NCBI RefSeq assembly: GCF_963583255.1
Contig: NC_084807.1
Span: forward strand, 28,222,381-28,286,380
Reading direction: 5' to 3'
Origin: Pyrus communis
Lineage: Eukaryota > Streptophyta > Magnoliopsida > Rosales > Rosaceae
DNA: 64,000 nt
The notes beneath the pieces were generated by a model, which saw nothing but the letters and a program-made list of their open reading frames with translations, ran no database searches and was not told where the DNA came from. Positions 1 to 10,803 of this stretch are shown here, piece by piece (position 1 is the first letter of the stretch; each line of letters opens with the position of its first letter). A program made the position numbers and the translations under genes.

Positions 1-675
1 AGCTCCAAGCATAAGCACAATCCGCCACAGATAGTCCGCCTGTGGCTGCGTGGACATTACATTCGAATAATCCACAGGGATGGCGTTGAATGCCGGTGCA
101 GGATACAGGTCGAGGAAGATTTTCGACAATATCATAGACACCAACCCGGCAAAAATGATTCCGACACCCTGCATCGCAAACACCGCTGCTATAAACCTCC
201 CACGAGTCATTTTGTTGGCGTATTCAGACATGATCGTGGCGGAGAGAGGGTAATCGCCACCGATACCAAACCCTAACCAAAACCTGAAGAAGCACAAGGT
301 TGTCATAACAGAGCCCGCTGAGGAGCCAAATGATAGGCCGGAGCAAATGGCACAAATAACCATTATGATTAGGGTTATCCCGTAGACCTTCTTTCGGCCT
401 AGTTTGTCACCGAGCCACCCGAATACGAGCTGACCCGATAGGGTTCCGACTAGGGCAACACCTATCACGAAGTTGTTGACGTCCTGTGGGAGCTTCCCCG
501 GGTTTTCGGTGCCAGGCTTGTAGTAGTAAAGGCGGCCAAGGAGTTTGGAGATGGTGGAGATGCAAAAGAGGTCGTAAGCGTCCGTGAAGAAACCCATTCC
601 GGCTATGACAATAGCCGTTACGTGGTACCATTGTGTTCTGGCTGAGTCCAGTGCATGCAGCACGGCTAAGGCCAT
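1..675 (-). CDS. PHT1: PHT1-family high-affinity phosphate transporter, 5' part (runs off the window)
   Basis: This encodes a proton-coupled inorganic phosphate importer of the plasma membrane (major facilitator superfamily). The frame opens at the ATG at 675-673 and stays open for 225 codons to the window edge without an intron, so the C-terminal half (full proteins have about 520-540 residues) is missing. The first residues, [18 protein letters not shown], are typical of PHT1 N-termini. The family signature [17 protein letters not shown] lies at residues 139-155 inside the fourth membrane span. The MFS loop motif [11 protein letters not shown] is at 86-96. Four to five hydrophobic spans are visible. 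A TATA box and a PHR1-type P1BS motif lie upstream. The family assignment is very secure; the paralogue number cannot be given without the rest of the protein. Confidence 0.96.
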   Translation of the reverse strand, partial: MALAVLHALDSARTQWYHVTAIVIAGMGFFTDAYDLFCISTISKLLGRLYYYKPGTENPGKLPQDVNNFVIGVALVGTLSGQLVFGWLGDKLGRKKVYGITLIIMVICAICSGLSFGSSAGSVMTTLCFFRFWLGFGIGGDYPLSATIMSEYANKMTRGRFIAAVFAMQGVGIIFAGLVSMILSKIFLDLYPAPAFNAIPVDYSNVMSTQPQADYLWRIVLMLGA

Positions 676-753
676 TTTAGTAATTCAGAACTGGGGCCTT
701 ATACTCGACTGTTTGTTGCGTGTTTGCTGCTGGTGTAGACGTGGGCGGTAATG

Positions 754-766
754 ATTTTATATATAG
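754..766 (-). promoter_or_regulatory. TATA box of the PHT1 gene
   Basis: The minus strand reads CCTATATATAAAATC here, about 80-90 bases before the PHT1 start codon at 675. That fits a transcription start roughly 30 bases downstream and a short leader. This is inference from position and sequence only. Confidence 0.55.
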
Positions 767-851
767 GCGTTCATTTGTACGAAGTATTACAGGGAGACGT
801 TTATACCTAGGTTTTGAGGAGAACTACAAGAAATCAGAGGGTACGTATCAA

Positions 852-859
852 GGATATTC
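852..859. promoter_or_regulatory. P1BS element (PHR1-binding site) upstream of PHT1
   Basis: GGATATTC (GAATATCC on the minus strand) matches the imperfect palindrome GNATATNC, which PHR1-type MYB-CC factors bind in phosphate-starvation genes. It lies about 180 bases before the PHT1 start codon and about 90 bases before the TATA box, a usual place for functional P1BS sites. An 8-base degenerate motif also arises by chance, so the gene context carries the weight. Confidence 0.6.
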
Positions 860-955
860 CACATATGTGCTTTATGCTTTGTGACTTTGTAATAAAATGG
901 TTTATTATAATTAAGATTATGGGTTAATCAATGACAAAACTTGATATATTCCAAC

Positions 956-1069
956 AATCATAGCCACAGTGATGGAAAAGAGTTGAGCTCTTGCATGACG
1001 ACGTAGGTTCGAACCCCTGTGACTAATCTAACAAAATCTATCATTTGAAGAAAAAAAATCATAGCCACA
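956..1069 (+). mobile_element. Short tRNA-derived SINE-like insertion with a 13-bp target duplication
   Basis: The 13-mer AATCATAGCCACA occurs at 956-968 and again at 1057-1069. Between the copies is an 88-bp insert that contains a pol III B-box-like stretch (GGTTCGAACCCC, 1009-1020) and ends in an A-rich tail. A perfect duplication, a B box and an A tail are hallmarks of a SINE integrated by LINE machinery. The body is very short, so it may be a truncated copy. Confidence 0.7.
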
Positions 1070-1160
1070 ATTAGACTAATTAAACACATGGTATGGCCGT
1101 ACCAGGATCCTTCTACGTATTAACAGGAGTATAAAACATGATTGATGTGTTATACTCACT

Positions 1161-1508
1161 GTTCTAAAAATTCTCGCCTAGCTACTAGATTGCTGGTCAC
1201 CACCCTCGAGTAATCTCTAGATGTCTGAAATTTAAGAACAAGCGGCCCTCCTAGACCGCCTAACTTGCCCCAAGCCGTTAAGTCGCAACTCTCACTTAGA
1301 CAGAAAATAAATAATTTTCAATTTACATTATGTTCTAATACTTTGTAATTTATATGTCATTCTATTTTATAATTTATGTATTTCAATGTAATTATATATC
1401 CTTTAAGCATTAAACACTTATAATTGATCTAAACCAACTAGTCCGTCTAGCCGTCTAAGATGTAAACCCCAACCCACCACAAGACTAGCGCCTAGTGTCT
1501 TTTAGAAC
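1161..1508. mobile_element. MITE, family A, copy 1
   Basis: The left end GTTCTAAAAATTCTCGCCTAG and the right end CTAGCGCCTAGTGTCTTTTAGAAC form imperfect terminal inverted repeats. The interior is AT-rich and noncoding. The same ends, in the opposite orientation, bound the element at 41678-42158. Both copies share the CTAGGCG-type inner motifs. No clear target duplication was identified, so the superfamily is not assigned. Confidence 0.55.
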
Positions 1509-2117
1509 ATTTCTTTTGAATATTGTGGCATCCAAGGAGATCAAATTATCTTCAACTTCCTAGACAAATTAACCCATCAATTTTCTGGGCTTTGTAAGCA
1601 AGCTGCTAGGTAGCTAGCCATTAATTTTGTAATTGTCCTCTGGAATGTGGATGGTAACTATCTTGAAATTATGCTAAATCTGTGGCTGTCTCTGTCTTTC
1701 AGCGGAGTTACTATCATTCTTCATGAACATTATATTGTTTGACAATTTTGTATTGTATGATCATTGTCCTTTGTGAATTTGGTCGAATATGCTTTACATC
1801 TTTGAGTAAAAAACGAGGTTGTAATCCTAAGAAGTATTATTGGGGGTGGGGGTTGTCAATAAAAATAGTATGCGCAGCGGACAATTTTTTTTATAAAAGC
1901 ATGTAAATTGACATTTTATGGAACATTGACATTGGTAGGCCTAAGACCATTTGCTAAATTATATTGCATGTCTATCGACATATGTCAACAGCTTTCAAGT
2001 GAGTATGTCGACTGATATCATTAACTTTTGAGTGAGCATGCCGATAGATGTCATGATGAGCCTATTGAAAGATAAAGATACCTATAACAATATACATAAA
2101 GGCATGAGGCTGGCAGC

Positions 2118-2462
2118 TGAATAAATTTGGGGTTCCACCATAAAACTAATTGGCAATATGAGGAATAGCCCAACCTCTGATAAGCCCGTGCAAAGTTTTT
2201 CCTCCCATCAATGTAGGACTTATTCTCAACATGCCCCCTTATGTGTGACGAATTTTCAAGTCTAACACGTGGACAACACAACAAGTTGACGTGAAGTGTG
2301 TGTGGTCATTTGGCTTCACACGTGGGACAACCTGCTCTGATACCATGAAGAAAGTTGGGGTTCCATCGTAAAACCAATTGACAATATGGAGAGTAGTCCA
2401 ACATTTTAAAAGTCTATGCAAAGTCCTTCCTCCCATCAATATAGGATTCATTCTCAATAACA
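2118..2462 (-). mobile_element. TRIM-type mini LTR retrotransposon (minus strand)
   Basis: Two direct repeats of about 115 bp (2346-2462 and 2118-2231) flank a 114-bp interior. On the minus strand the first LTR is followed directly by TGGTATCAGAGCAGG, a primer-binding site complementary to the 3' end of initiator tRNA-Met. The second LTR is preceded by a purine tract, AAGGGGGCA, and begins TGTTGAG. There is no coding capacity, as expected for a TRIM moved by proteins from elsewhere. The LTRs differ at many positions, which suggests an old insertion. No matching target duplication was found, so the outer borders are approximate. Confidence 0.75.
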
Positions 2463-2656
2463 GCTTCTCTGTCCAGTCTTCATAAAGGCAATTCGTTGAG
2501 GACAACTCCTAAAGGCATCTCGGATTTTTAAAATTTAACACTTAGCTCTTTCATGTATAATTTCTAAGCTTGATGTCAGCCCACCTTGCTCCAAGGTGGA
2601 TCGTATCCGCCCCTTGACTACAGCAGGTCTGCTGTTCCCAATATGGTGTCGCATTT

Positions 2657-2841
2657 GTGTCGACTGAGAAATTTTTGGGTGTTCCGGGTACACCAAAAAA
2701 TTTTGGTGTACCCTCACTCATAATGGTGGACCCTATCCTCACTTTTTTTCCAATAAAATAATAAAATCAAATTTTAATGAGTGTGGGTACACCAAAATTT
2801 TTTGGTGTACCCGGAACACCTAAAAATTTTCCGTGTCGACT
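2657..2841. mobile_element. Mutator-like MITE with 9-bp target duplication
   Basis: The 9-mer GTGTCGACT occurs at 2657-2665 and 2833-2841. The 167-bp element between them (2666-2832) has terminal inverted repeats of about 55 bp that are almost identical, including the motif GGTGTTCCGGGTACACC. A 9-bp duplication with long inverted repeats points to the Mutator superfamily. The single strand could fold into a nearly perfect hairpin. Confidence 0.8.
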
Positions 2842-2846
2842 CCTTC

Positions 2847-2950
2847 ATTTTTTTGACACGTGTTATACCACTTAACTCTAGCTTATTAAAAATTAACAGA
2901 ATTAAGTTGAGATTAAGTGGTATGAGTCATGACACATGTCAAAAAAAATT
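2847..2950. repeat. Imperfect hairpin repeat next to the Mutator-like MITE
   Basis: The left arm TTTTTTGACACGTG...ACCACTTAA and the right arm TTAAGTGG...CATGTCAAAAAA pair across a short AT-rich loop. It looks like a second small foldback element adjoining the Mutator-like MITE. No target duplication was found. Confidence 0.5.
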
Positions 2951-4694
2951 AAAAAAGCGACATGGAAGAGACCTTTTTAAAGGACATCAGACCCTGGCTG
3001 TGAACTTAAGGTGGCTATACATGTACTTATGGCTAATTGATTAATTGTTAGCAACACAGATGTTTTTCTTATTGGAATATTACGAAGTTCTATAAAACTA
3101 CACACACACACACATATATGTTCATGCAAAGTCATGATTCATGACACTTAGCTTTCGTTTTGTAAAACCATAACACGTCAGCTCAAATTTTATGACCAAT
3201 ATGTCATTGCACTGAAAACATAAGATTTGGAATGAGATTTTTCATTGCGAAATTGGTATTCCCAATCCAGATTCCACGCTCCAATTATCATATTTGTTAA
3301 TTTTTCATTTTACATATATACCATTTCTATTTTCAAGTTTTTTTTTAAGTACAAACAATATTCTACACTAATATACTAAACAAAAAAAATTGAGAAGACA
3401 AAATTCAGTGAGTAAAAAATAAAAACCCTAACTATCAAGTCATTTGTAAAAAAAAAAAAAAAATCTACCAAGTCAATTCGCCACTTGCCGTTCCCAAATT
3501 TTAAATAGTAAATACTAGTGGATCAAGAAGAACAAAATTAAAAATTTTCTTTTTTTGTTCTCAAGAATCAAATACTAAATGTGGAAAGAAAAAAACGTAG
3601 CTTTACTTGGTGCCATTTATTTTGAGCTGTGTTTCAAGCTATATTTTAGGCACACTGAAAATCTCTCGAAGAAATTTAATCAACGTCCCAATCTCTCGAA
3701 CAAACATCAAGACCTTGTTTGCCTCCACCAAAATCAGGACAAAGCGTAGGAAATAAAATATCTACCTTCCTTCTAAAAACAAAATAAAATAAATAATTAC
3801 ACATTTTTTCGTTTATTCCGCTGTACCTAACATATTTTGATCATAAAAGTATCATAATTAAAACTGTTTATCTTACGCTATTTTTGAGTTTTTAGTTTAT
3901 TCTGACAGTCTTATATAGTTAAGAGAGTAAAGTTATCATAATGATTCAACAACTAAACGTTATTTAGTCCGATTCGTCTAATTCTTTAATTTTTTAACAT
4001 GTGCAGACTTGCGTTCTTAGTAATATAAAATTATTTTTGGTCAAAAATATTGTCTTTGTATTAGAGTTTTATCGAATTATTTATTCTATACAAAGAATGA
4101 CCAACACAGTATCGAATTTATTATTTTGTTTGCATATATAATTTTTAAAGTCTTAACTATTGATAACCAGCTTTGGGGGAAAAAAAAACTATTGATAACC
4201 AGCTACTTAGTAATTCTGTTTACTAATACTAAAACTACAGATCCCTCCCAATTTTTAAGGGTGATTTCCGGTTCCAACCTCTTAAAATATTTCAAACAAT
4301 TACTTCACATATTGAAATTTGGAGATATGTTAGGTCATTGGCGTTAAGTGATTATGTAAACTTGGATTAAGCAATTTTTTCTCTCACTTATGAAGCTCTA
4401 AATCTCTAAATCGATCCCTTTTAGCCGGGCAAATTTAGAGCATAACCTAGCTAGAAAGGATACATTAGAGAATTCAGAGCTAACGTGTCACCTAATGTTA
4501 ACAACATCATCACTTAAATGCTTTTCACCTAATAAATGTCTATTTTTCTTTGAGAAATGCTAACAATATTATCACTTGCCTTCTTATATCAACTTCTCAC
4601 TTCTCCTTATTTTTTTTATAGGAATAAAAGGCTTCATTAAAGAGAGAAACCATCAGTGCATCCAATTCCAAAATTATCCAAATCAAAAGTCGCC
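2951..4694. other. AT-rich intergenic stretch, no gene seen
   Basis: The stretch holds an (AC)n/(AT)n microsatellite near 3100-3120, homopolymer A at about 3449-3463 flanked by near-identical CTAYCAAGTCA motifs, and at about 4325-4480 a degenerate copy of the foldback element described at 59401-59717. No convincing open frame or RNA gene was found. Confidence 0.5.
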
Positions 4695-6458
4695 CTAGCA
4701 AATAAAGGGATACAGAACTCCCAAACAATGATCATTTTGGACATGGAGACCCTGATCAGAAAAAGCATCCACCACAAAATTTGTCTCTCTAAAAATGTGC
4801 GTCAACTGGATGTCAACGAAGTTAGAAACTAACCACCTGATATCTTCAACCATAGAAATGAGGTTCCAGGAGATCTCACACAAGCCTTGGGCCGCCTAAA
4901 TAACAAGTTTAGGGGGCGTTTGTTGCGCCGGACTATCTCGAACTGGATTAGCTTCAAGGACTAAGCTGGACTGGCTTAGACTAGACTAAACTGGACTAAC
5001 TTAGTGAAGCGTTTGGTGCAGTATTGGACTAAGAAGCTGGATAATAACAAATTCTAATATTATATTATTTAATATATAAATTATTAATATTTTATTATGA
5101 TCTTATCTTTTTCTTCACCTTTTCCTACCATTTCCATCCCACTCTTTTCCTCTTCTCTCATCGTCCCACCCTTTCCCTCTTTTTTTCCTCTTAGACCTCT
5201 CAATTCATGTCTCTTTCTCATTCCTGGTCAAACTCCTTATTGATTCCAGTCTCTATTTCTCTGTCCTCCCTCCCTCTCTAGCTATGTGTTGTTCGAATGG
5301 AACCTCACGGCTCCAATTTTCCTGACGAGTTGCAGGTTTCCCGATGTGTTTTCCGGCCAACCCTCGTTAAATTGGATGAAGTTAGCACCGCCAAAAAATT
5401 CATCACCATCCCTAGACCGAGATCTTAGATTTGAATGCTCGAATCTGTCATGGATTTGAAGAAGCCCACACAGGCCGAGACTTCCAGACCATTTTCCGGC
5501 CACATTCGACCACATTTTGGCCTTGATTCAGGTAAAATCGTAATCTTGTCACTCCCAGCTTCAATTTGGTATATTTTATGTGAAAGTTGGTTGTGAAATG
5601 GATCTGAAAGAGAGTCGGAAAGTTAATGATTGATCTAGGTGACCGGAGATGACGATGAGTCTGTCGGGAGTGGTCGTTGAGCATGACGAGGACGAGAAAG
5701 AGAGGATAGTCTTAGCTAGTCCCATGGTTATTGGGGGGTCTCGCTAAGACCTCTTAGTGAAGGGTTTTGTCCATGCTAGTCCCCTTGAGTCTCATTAATG
5801 TTAGTCCCAGCATGGAACAAACACAGTATTGGACTAATAGCTAGTCCAGTCCAGTCCAGTCCAACTTAGTGAGGGCAAACAAACGCCCCCTTAGAGTTAC
5901 CTTCCACCATGATTTTTTAAAACCCTTTCGTTTTGCATACTTTAGGCCCTCCTTGAAAGCCTTCGCCTCCGCTTCATTAATGGTAGCCCCATCGAGATTA
6001 AACGCTCCAGCACCGATCATATTGCCATGTTCATTCCTAATAACAAAGCCTACAGCCGATTTCTCCTGCACAACACAGCCACCAAAATTTAATTTAACAA
6101 AATTATGGTCATGGGGTGTCACTTAATATGATGTCTACTCTCTTTTTGCAACCAAATTGCAGTTTTAATTGAAAACTCTCCATTAGAAGTGGCTCCCCGC
6201 ATTAATCTATCCGTCGTTGGGTGACCAGGAATGGTCACATTGCAAATCCTTTTAACTATGTCAACACTCAAAACTTGGTTTAGTTTGGTCCCAACAGTAG
6301 TCTTCAATAATATCACTTACCTTCAAGCTCCAATCCATATTACTTCTCTGATCCTCAGGAACAAGATGAAATAAGGGATAAGGAAAAACCCAAAGACGGA
6401 TCCCAAACCAAACGTCTTGACCATAACTCACAATCCATCTCATATCCCTTCTAATCAC
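4695..6458 (-). pseudogene. LINE-type relic: zf-RVT and RNase H (RVT_3) fragments, split by a transposon
   Basis: Read on the minus strand, the order is that of the C-terminal end of a plant non-LTR retrotransposon ORF2. Open frames at 6458-6119 resemble the spacer and zinc-finger region (VDIVKRICNVTIPGHPTTDRLM). The frame at 6122-5900 matches the start of an RNase H domain (FVKLNFGGCV, AVGFVIRNEHGN, EAEAKAFKEGLKYAKRKG). The frame at 4883-4695 matches its end (VEDIRWLVSNFVDIQLTHIFRETN, which includes the conserved FRExN). Frame changes and stops separate the parts, and a 979-bp element sits inside the RNase H region. The reverse transcriptase itself is not seen. It could instead be a relic of a stand-alone RVT_3 gene. 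Confidence 0.72.
4909..5893. mobile_element. PIF/Harbinger-type non-autonomous element inserted in the RNase H relic
   Basis: The element at 4912-5890 (979 bp) begins GGGGGCGTTTGTTG and ends with its inverted match CAAACAAACGCCCCC. It is flanked by TTA at 4909-4911 and 5891-5893, the 3-bp TTA/TAA duplication typical of PIF/Harbinger elements. Subterminal GGACTGGACTAG-type motifs recur at both ends. The interior is rich in CT tracts and has no transposase. Several open frames in it are short and unlike known proteins. Confidence 0.8.
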
Positions 6459-6514
6459 ATCCCTATTCCGAAGGGCTTCTCCTTATGCCATTAATAACAG
6501 TGAAAATGTCAAAA

Positions 6515-6690
6515 TAAGGAGAGATTTTTCAATGTAACCGGTACACGGGTGGTACATCATGTGTCACTATACAAATAATGAGATACGTGTGCTAAAATGT
6601 TAATAACTTAAAAAATAAAATTTCTCACCACTCATATTAAAACACAGGTGCACTACTTGTGTTCTCATCACAACTAAAAATTCTTCCAAA
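6515..6690. repeat. MITE-like repeat, family with GAGAGATTTTTCAATGTRACCG end
   Basis: The segment starts GGAGAGATTTTTCAATGTAACCG and ends near TCATCACAACTAAAAATTCTTCC. A shorter relative is at 24910-25010, and related ends (CACTGAAAAATCTCTCG) occur near 3655, 26380, 44450 and 56160. This is a dispersed family in the window. Borders are approximate and no duplication was defined. Confidence 0.5.
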
Positions 6691-6910
6691 ATGAGAAGGT
6701 TGCGAACATTTTTTTTCTTTATTTCAAAATGTATAGGTAAATATTTTGACATGTAGGTTCTACTGCCAAAAATTAGTCGCCCTCACAAACGCTGCCAAAC
6801 GTGGCCTTTACAAACTCCACGCCGCTGATACGCTTCTCCCTCTCTCTCCCTGCCTCCCTCCCTCCCTCCTCTTGCGCGCCTTACTTTCTGGTAAGCCATT
6901 TGTTTACTGC

Positions 6911-6911
6911 A

Positions 6912-6938
<27 letters not shown>
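6911..6938. repeat. (CT)n microsatellite in the MTM1 leader region
   Basis: This CT dinucleotide run lies about 90-110 bases before the MTM1-like start codon. CT-rich stretches are common around plant transcription starts, so it is probably part of the promoter or leader. Confidence 0.6.
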
Positions 6939-6942
<4 letters not shown>

Positions 6943-7024
6943 TTCCTATTTCTCATTTAAAAACAAAAATAATTCAATTTTGTTGGGTCAATACTGATCA
7001 GAGAGAGAGAGCGCGGCGAATAAG

Positions 7025-10000
7025 ATGGTGGAGTTGGAGCGAGCCCAGAATCCATGGATGAGCACGGAGCAGACGCACTCGGTTGGGATTGCCGGTGTAG
7101 ATTTGTCGGGCCCAGAATCAACCGCTACGGTTAGAGATGGGGCTGAGTTCTCTGCCTCGCAGCTTCCCATAACGTCCGACTGGCAATTGGGAGTTGCCGA
7201 GCGAGCTTTCTCGGCGGCGGGGGCAGCATTTTTATCGGCGATTATTGTTAATCCGCTTGATGTTGTAAAGGTATGCCCTTTGATTTTTTTTTTGTAGTCT
7301 GTTTGGTTTCCGAGAAAGTGAGAAGAAAGTGTAAAACGAAACCGAAATTCGTTGCATTTGATTTTAAATTTATTTATTTTAAGATTCATTACAATTCAGT
7401 AGCAGGGGAAGAACTGAAATGTTGAATTTTGGGTATTTTTGGTATATGGGGTTTTAAAAACACAACAACAACAATCAAAACTTTACCCCACTAAGTGGGG
7501 TTGGCTCGCCAAGTCTTCCGTTAGCTCCAAGTTTTAAAATTTTACGAAAGACTGATCAAATTTTTGGTTGTTTTAGTGATTTGGAAACATGGACTGAGCA
7601 ATTGTTGTGTTTATATGCTGTTGCAGACAAGGTTGCAAGCTCAGGCAGCTGGGGTTCCTTACTCGCATCCACTAAGTAATGTCATTAGTCGGATGGCATA
7701 TTTTGGGCCAAGCATGGTATGAACGCCTTACTTCTATGTCCTAAATTTAGATTCGTAACCATTATTCTGTTTGCTTTTGTTGTTATGGTGGTGTAACTGT
7801 AATCCGAAATGAAATGGTTTACATATGTCGCATATGGTGGTTTGATAGAGTTCACTACTTGATCAAGCAATAAGTTGTGTTTATTACTTGCATTGGTGTC
7901 TCGGCATGAAACCTTATAATCTCTTGGTTTCTTCAATTAGCTGACAGATTTAATGTTATGTGGTATTGTGAGTATGAGGAGTTACATGTAGGTATTTTCA
8001 AATTACCCGAGAGGCTAAGATATGTAATATTTCTGTTTGACGGTTTCAGTGCAGCCACTTGGATTTTTCTTCTTTTTTTTTCCCCCATTTATTTTCAGTT
8101 GATTTAGCAGAAATAATGTTGTTCTCCTTTTTTCACTATTGTTAGTTTATTTTTTGTGTGCTCAGATGTTTGCGGATCTAAGATGTTCACCATCATGCAC
8201 TCGGGCTGGAATTCAAGGCACTGTTTCAATATGTCCTCCGGATTGTTTTCAGTACAAAGGCACATTGGATGTCTTCTACAAAATAATTAGACAGGTGGGC
8301 GGGTTTTGCGGCATTGTTTTAGATGTATTAGTGATGTCAAATGTTCATGAAAAGTGAACTGTAGTTAAAAGTGTGCACCTGCTTATTTGTTCGTGATTAT
8401 ATTGCTTTGTTAATTCCTGTTCGTAAAACATGATATGTATGCATAGTGCTTATCCATGCCTGTCTAAGTAGTCACCTTCATCTCCACTGTTCTTGCCTGT
8501 GATTTTGACTTTGGAGATTGAAATTGCAGGAAGGATTTGCAAGGCTATGGAGAGGCACAAATGCAGGGTTAGCCCTTGCTGTTCCAACAGTAAGTTTTTA
8601 ATGTTATCAGGTCTTAGTTGGGTTTCCTCTTGGGCATGCCATTAATCTTTCGTTTATGTGACTCGCCTTTTTGTTAATCAGGTGGGAATTTATCTACCGT
8701 GCTATGATGTGTTTCGCAATCAGTTAGAGGAATTCAGTGCCCATAATGCACCAAGCATGACAGCTTATGTCCCGCTAGTTGCCGGCTCTTTGGCACGCTC
8801 ATTAGCTTGTGTAACTTGCTATCCTATTGAACTTGCTAGAACTCGCATGCAGGTAACTTAGAAGTTTAGAACTTCATAATAAGCTTAATCTTGTTCTACA
8901 TTCATGTTATAGATGTTTTCTCAGATTTGTTTTGGCAAAGTTTGGTCTGGCTGTCAGAGCCTAGTTGTGGAGGCTTCTCGTACTTTTATTTATTTTAATT
9001 TATCAAAATTTTTTAATAGGCATTCAAAGTGATACAAAATGGCGGGAAGCCTCCTGGTGTTTTGAAGACTTTATTTGGTGTCGTCTCTCATGTCAAGACG
9101 ACAAGTCATGTGCAGAGCAACTGTAAGTCCATTTTTTCCTGCGTTTCTCAGATCCATTTTTTCATCCTCTCTTTTCGAACTTTCAGAAATTTGGCAAAGA
9201 AGAATTTTTTTCCCCTTCAATTTGTAGAGGTTAAAATTTTATGAAATAACTTGGGGGAATTACGGAGCAATTTTTTTTAGTTTAAATAGAATCACTCCTG
9301 CATTAACTTTTCCATGAACACAAATTAAGACCTGAAGTGAAATAAGTGACGATTTGAGTCATCGCTTATTATACTTTTTTTTTTTTAATGACGTTTGCTG
9401 CTTTGGCTTCACTTATTATTTTTTTGAAGTTGATGATTTTGATATAGTCTCTTTTATCAGTGCAAGGTTATCGCGTCCTGTGGACCGGTATGGGAGCACA
9501 GCTTGCTCGTGATGTTCCCTTCTCAGGAATCTGTTGGGCAACCCTTGAGCCAGTAAGGATTCATTCTTCCGATTGCTTATTCTTTTGTATGTTTACTTGC
9601 TTTAACGAATTCTTATTTCTGTCTGAACAGCTCAGGCGAAAACTTCTTGGTCTGGTGGGTGATGAAGCCAGCGCACTCAATATCCTTGGGGCAAATTTTT
9701 CCGCTGCTTTTGTTGCAGGAAGCCTTGCTGCTGCAGCTACATGTCCGTTGGATGTTGCAAAAACCCGAAGGCAGATAGAGGTAATTTACTTCTCTGTGTT
9801 CTGTTCTGAACGGATCACTTGATAAGCAGGAACTTCTTATGATGAACATGTGATGCTTATAAACAATTCTACTGAAACTGCATTTCTGGGGAAAATTATT
9901 ATACTTTCTTCTTGTATATATTTACCCTGCTCTTAATCTACATCTGTTTTGGAATAAAAAATCAGAATGATCCAGTCAGGGCAATGAAAATGACAACACG

Positions 10001-10243
10001 GCAAACACTAATGGAGATTTGGAGGTATCCCTCTAATCTATAAATTTTCTGATTATTCATTTCGATCTTTCCTAGGAATTACACTTACATAATGCTTTAT
10101 TCTGGTACAGGGGTGGAGGTTTGAAGGGATTGTTCACGGGAGTTGGCCCTCGTGTTGGCCGCGCAGGCCCTTCTGTTGGGATTGTGGTTTCCTTCTACGA
10201 AGTTGTGAAGTATGTTCTCCATCAGCGGTATGCAGCTTCATGA
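7025..10243 (+). CDS. MTM1: Mitochondrial carrier protein, MTM1-like (SLC25A39/40 type)
   Basis: Ten exons: 7025-7270, 7627-7716, 8166-8294, 8530-8589, 8682-8852, 9020-9122, 9461-9552, 9631-9780, 9966-10024, 10111-10243. They give a continuous 410-residue frame with GT..AG borders. The protein has the three-fold mitochondrial carrier repeat: signature motifs PLDVVK (77-82), PIELAR (223-228) and PLDVAK (336-341), each at the end of an odd-numbered helix in the inner membrane. The Cys-rich stretch CSPSCTRAGIQGTVSICPPDC in the first matrix loop is typical of the MTM1/SLC25A39-40 branch. Yeast Mtm1 affects manganese loading of mitochondrial superoxide dismutase, and animal SLC25A39 imports glutathione. 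The plant substrate is not shown by this sequence. Assignment to the branch is firm. Confidence 0.93.
7450..7520. repeat. Truncated retroelement 3'-end fragment in intron 1
   Basis: The phrase ACAACAACAA...CCCCACTAAGTGGGGTTGGCT is a widespread plant repeat end. It contains the palindrome CCCCACTAAGTGGGG. Here it is a short remnant inside the first MTM1 intron. Family membership is from memory and borders are approximate. Confidence 0.5.
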
Positions 10244-10576
10244 TAGTGGGGCAGATCCATTTTTCCTCCTTTTTTATGATCCTTCGATTGTGTCTCCTTT
10301 GATGCGGCGTCCTGAAACTTTGCAAAGGATGAGGAAACGATTTTGATACGGAAGATTAGCTACAAGTTTTGCAGATACAATAGATTTTTCCTCTAGTTTT
10401 GGATGTTTACTTTTTACTCAGTTTTGAGCAGACATTTTAATGTTTAGGTTCTGCTTATTTGTCCAAATTTTTTCTGAGAGTTCATCTCAGTTAATCAAGT
10501 TATGCCGTTTCTCTAAAATTTTCACTTGATCCCTAGTTTGCAATGAAGATATTGAACTGGTTCGGGATTGTTGTAG

Positions 10577-10803
10577 GGCTCGTTGGGAAGTGATTTTAAA
10601 ATGATTGAAAGTGTTTTTGATGAGTGCTTTTAGAATCAATTTTTAGTGAAAATGTAAGTGAATTTTGGAAAAGTATTTGAAATGTTTCATGCAAGAAGCA
10701 CATAAATGGTGCTTCTTGAAGGAAGCACTTAAAAGTGCTTTTGGAACTCACACTTTAACCAAATGAGCTTTCAATCATTTTAAAATCACTTCCAAATAAG
10801 CAT
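10577..10803. mobile_element. MITE, AAGTGATTTTAAAATGATTGAAAG family
   Basis: The left end GGAAGTGATTTTAAAATGATTGAAAG is repeated in inverted form at the right end (CTTTCAATCATTTTAAAATCACTTCC). The interior holds further AAGCACTT/AAGTGCTT palindromes. It lies just downstream of the MTM1-like gene. A relative with the same internal motif is at 17793-18024. Confidence 0.65.

Noticed and set aside
7025..7389. 133-codon minus-strand frame over the first MTM1 exon
   Set aside because: It is antisense to a well-supported exon and has no similarity to a known family.
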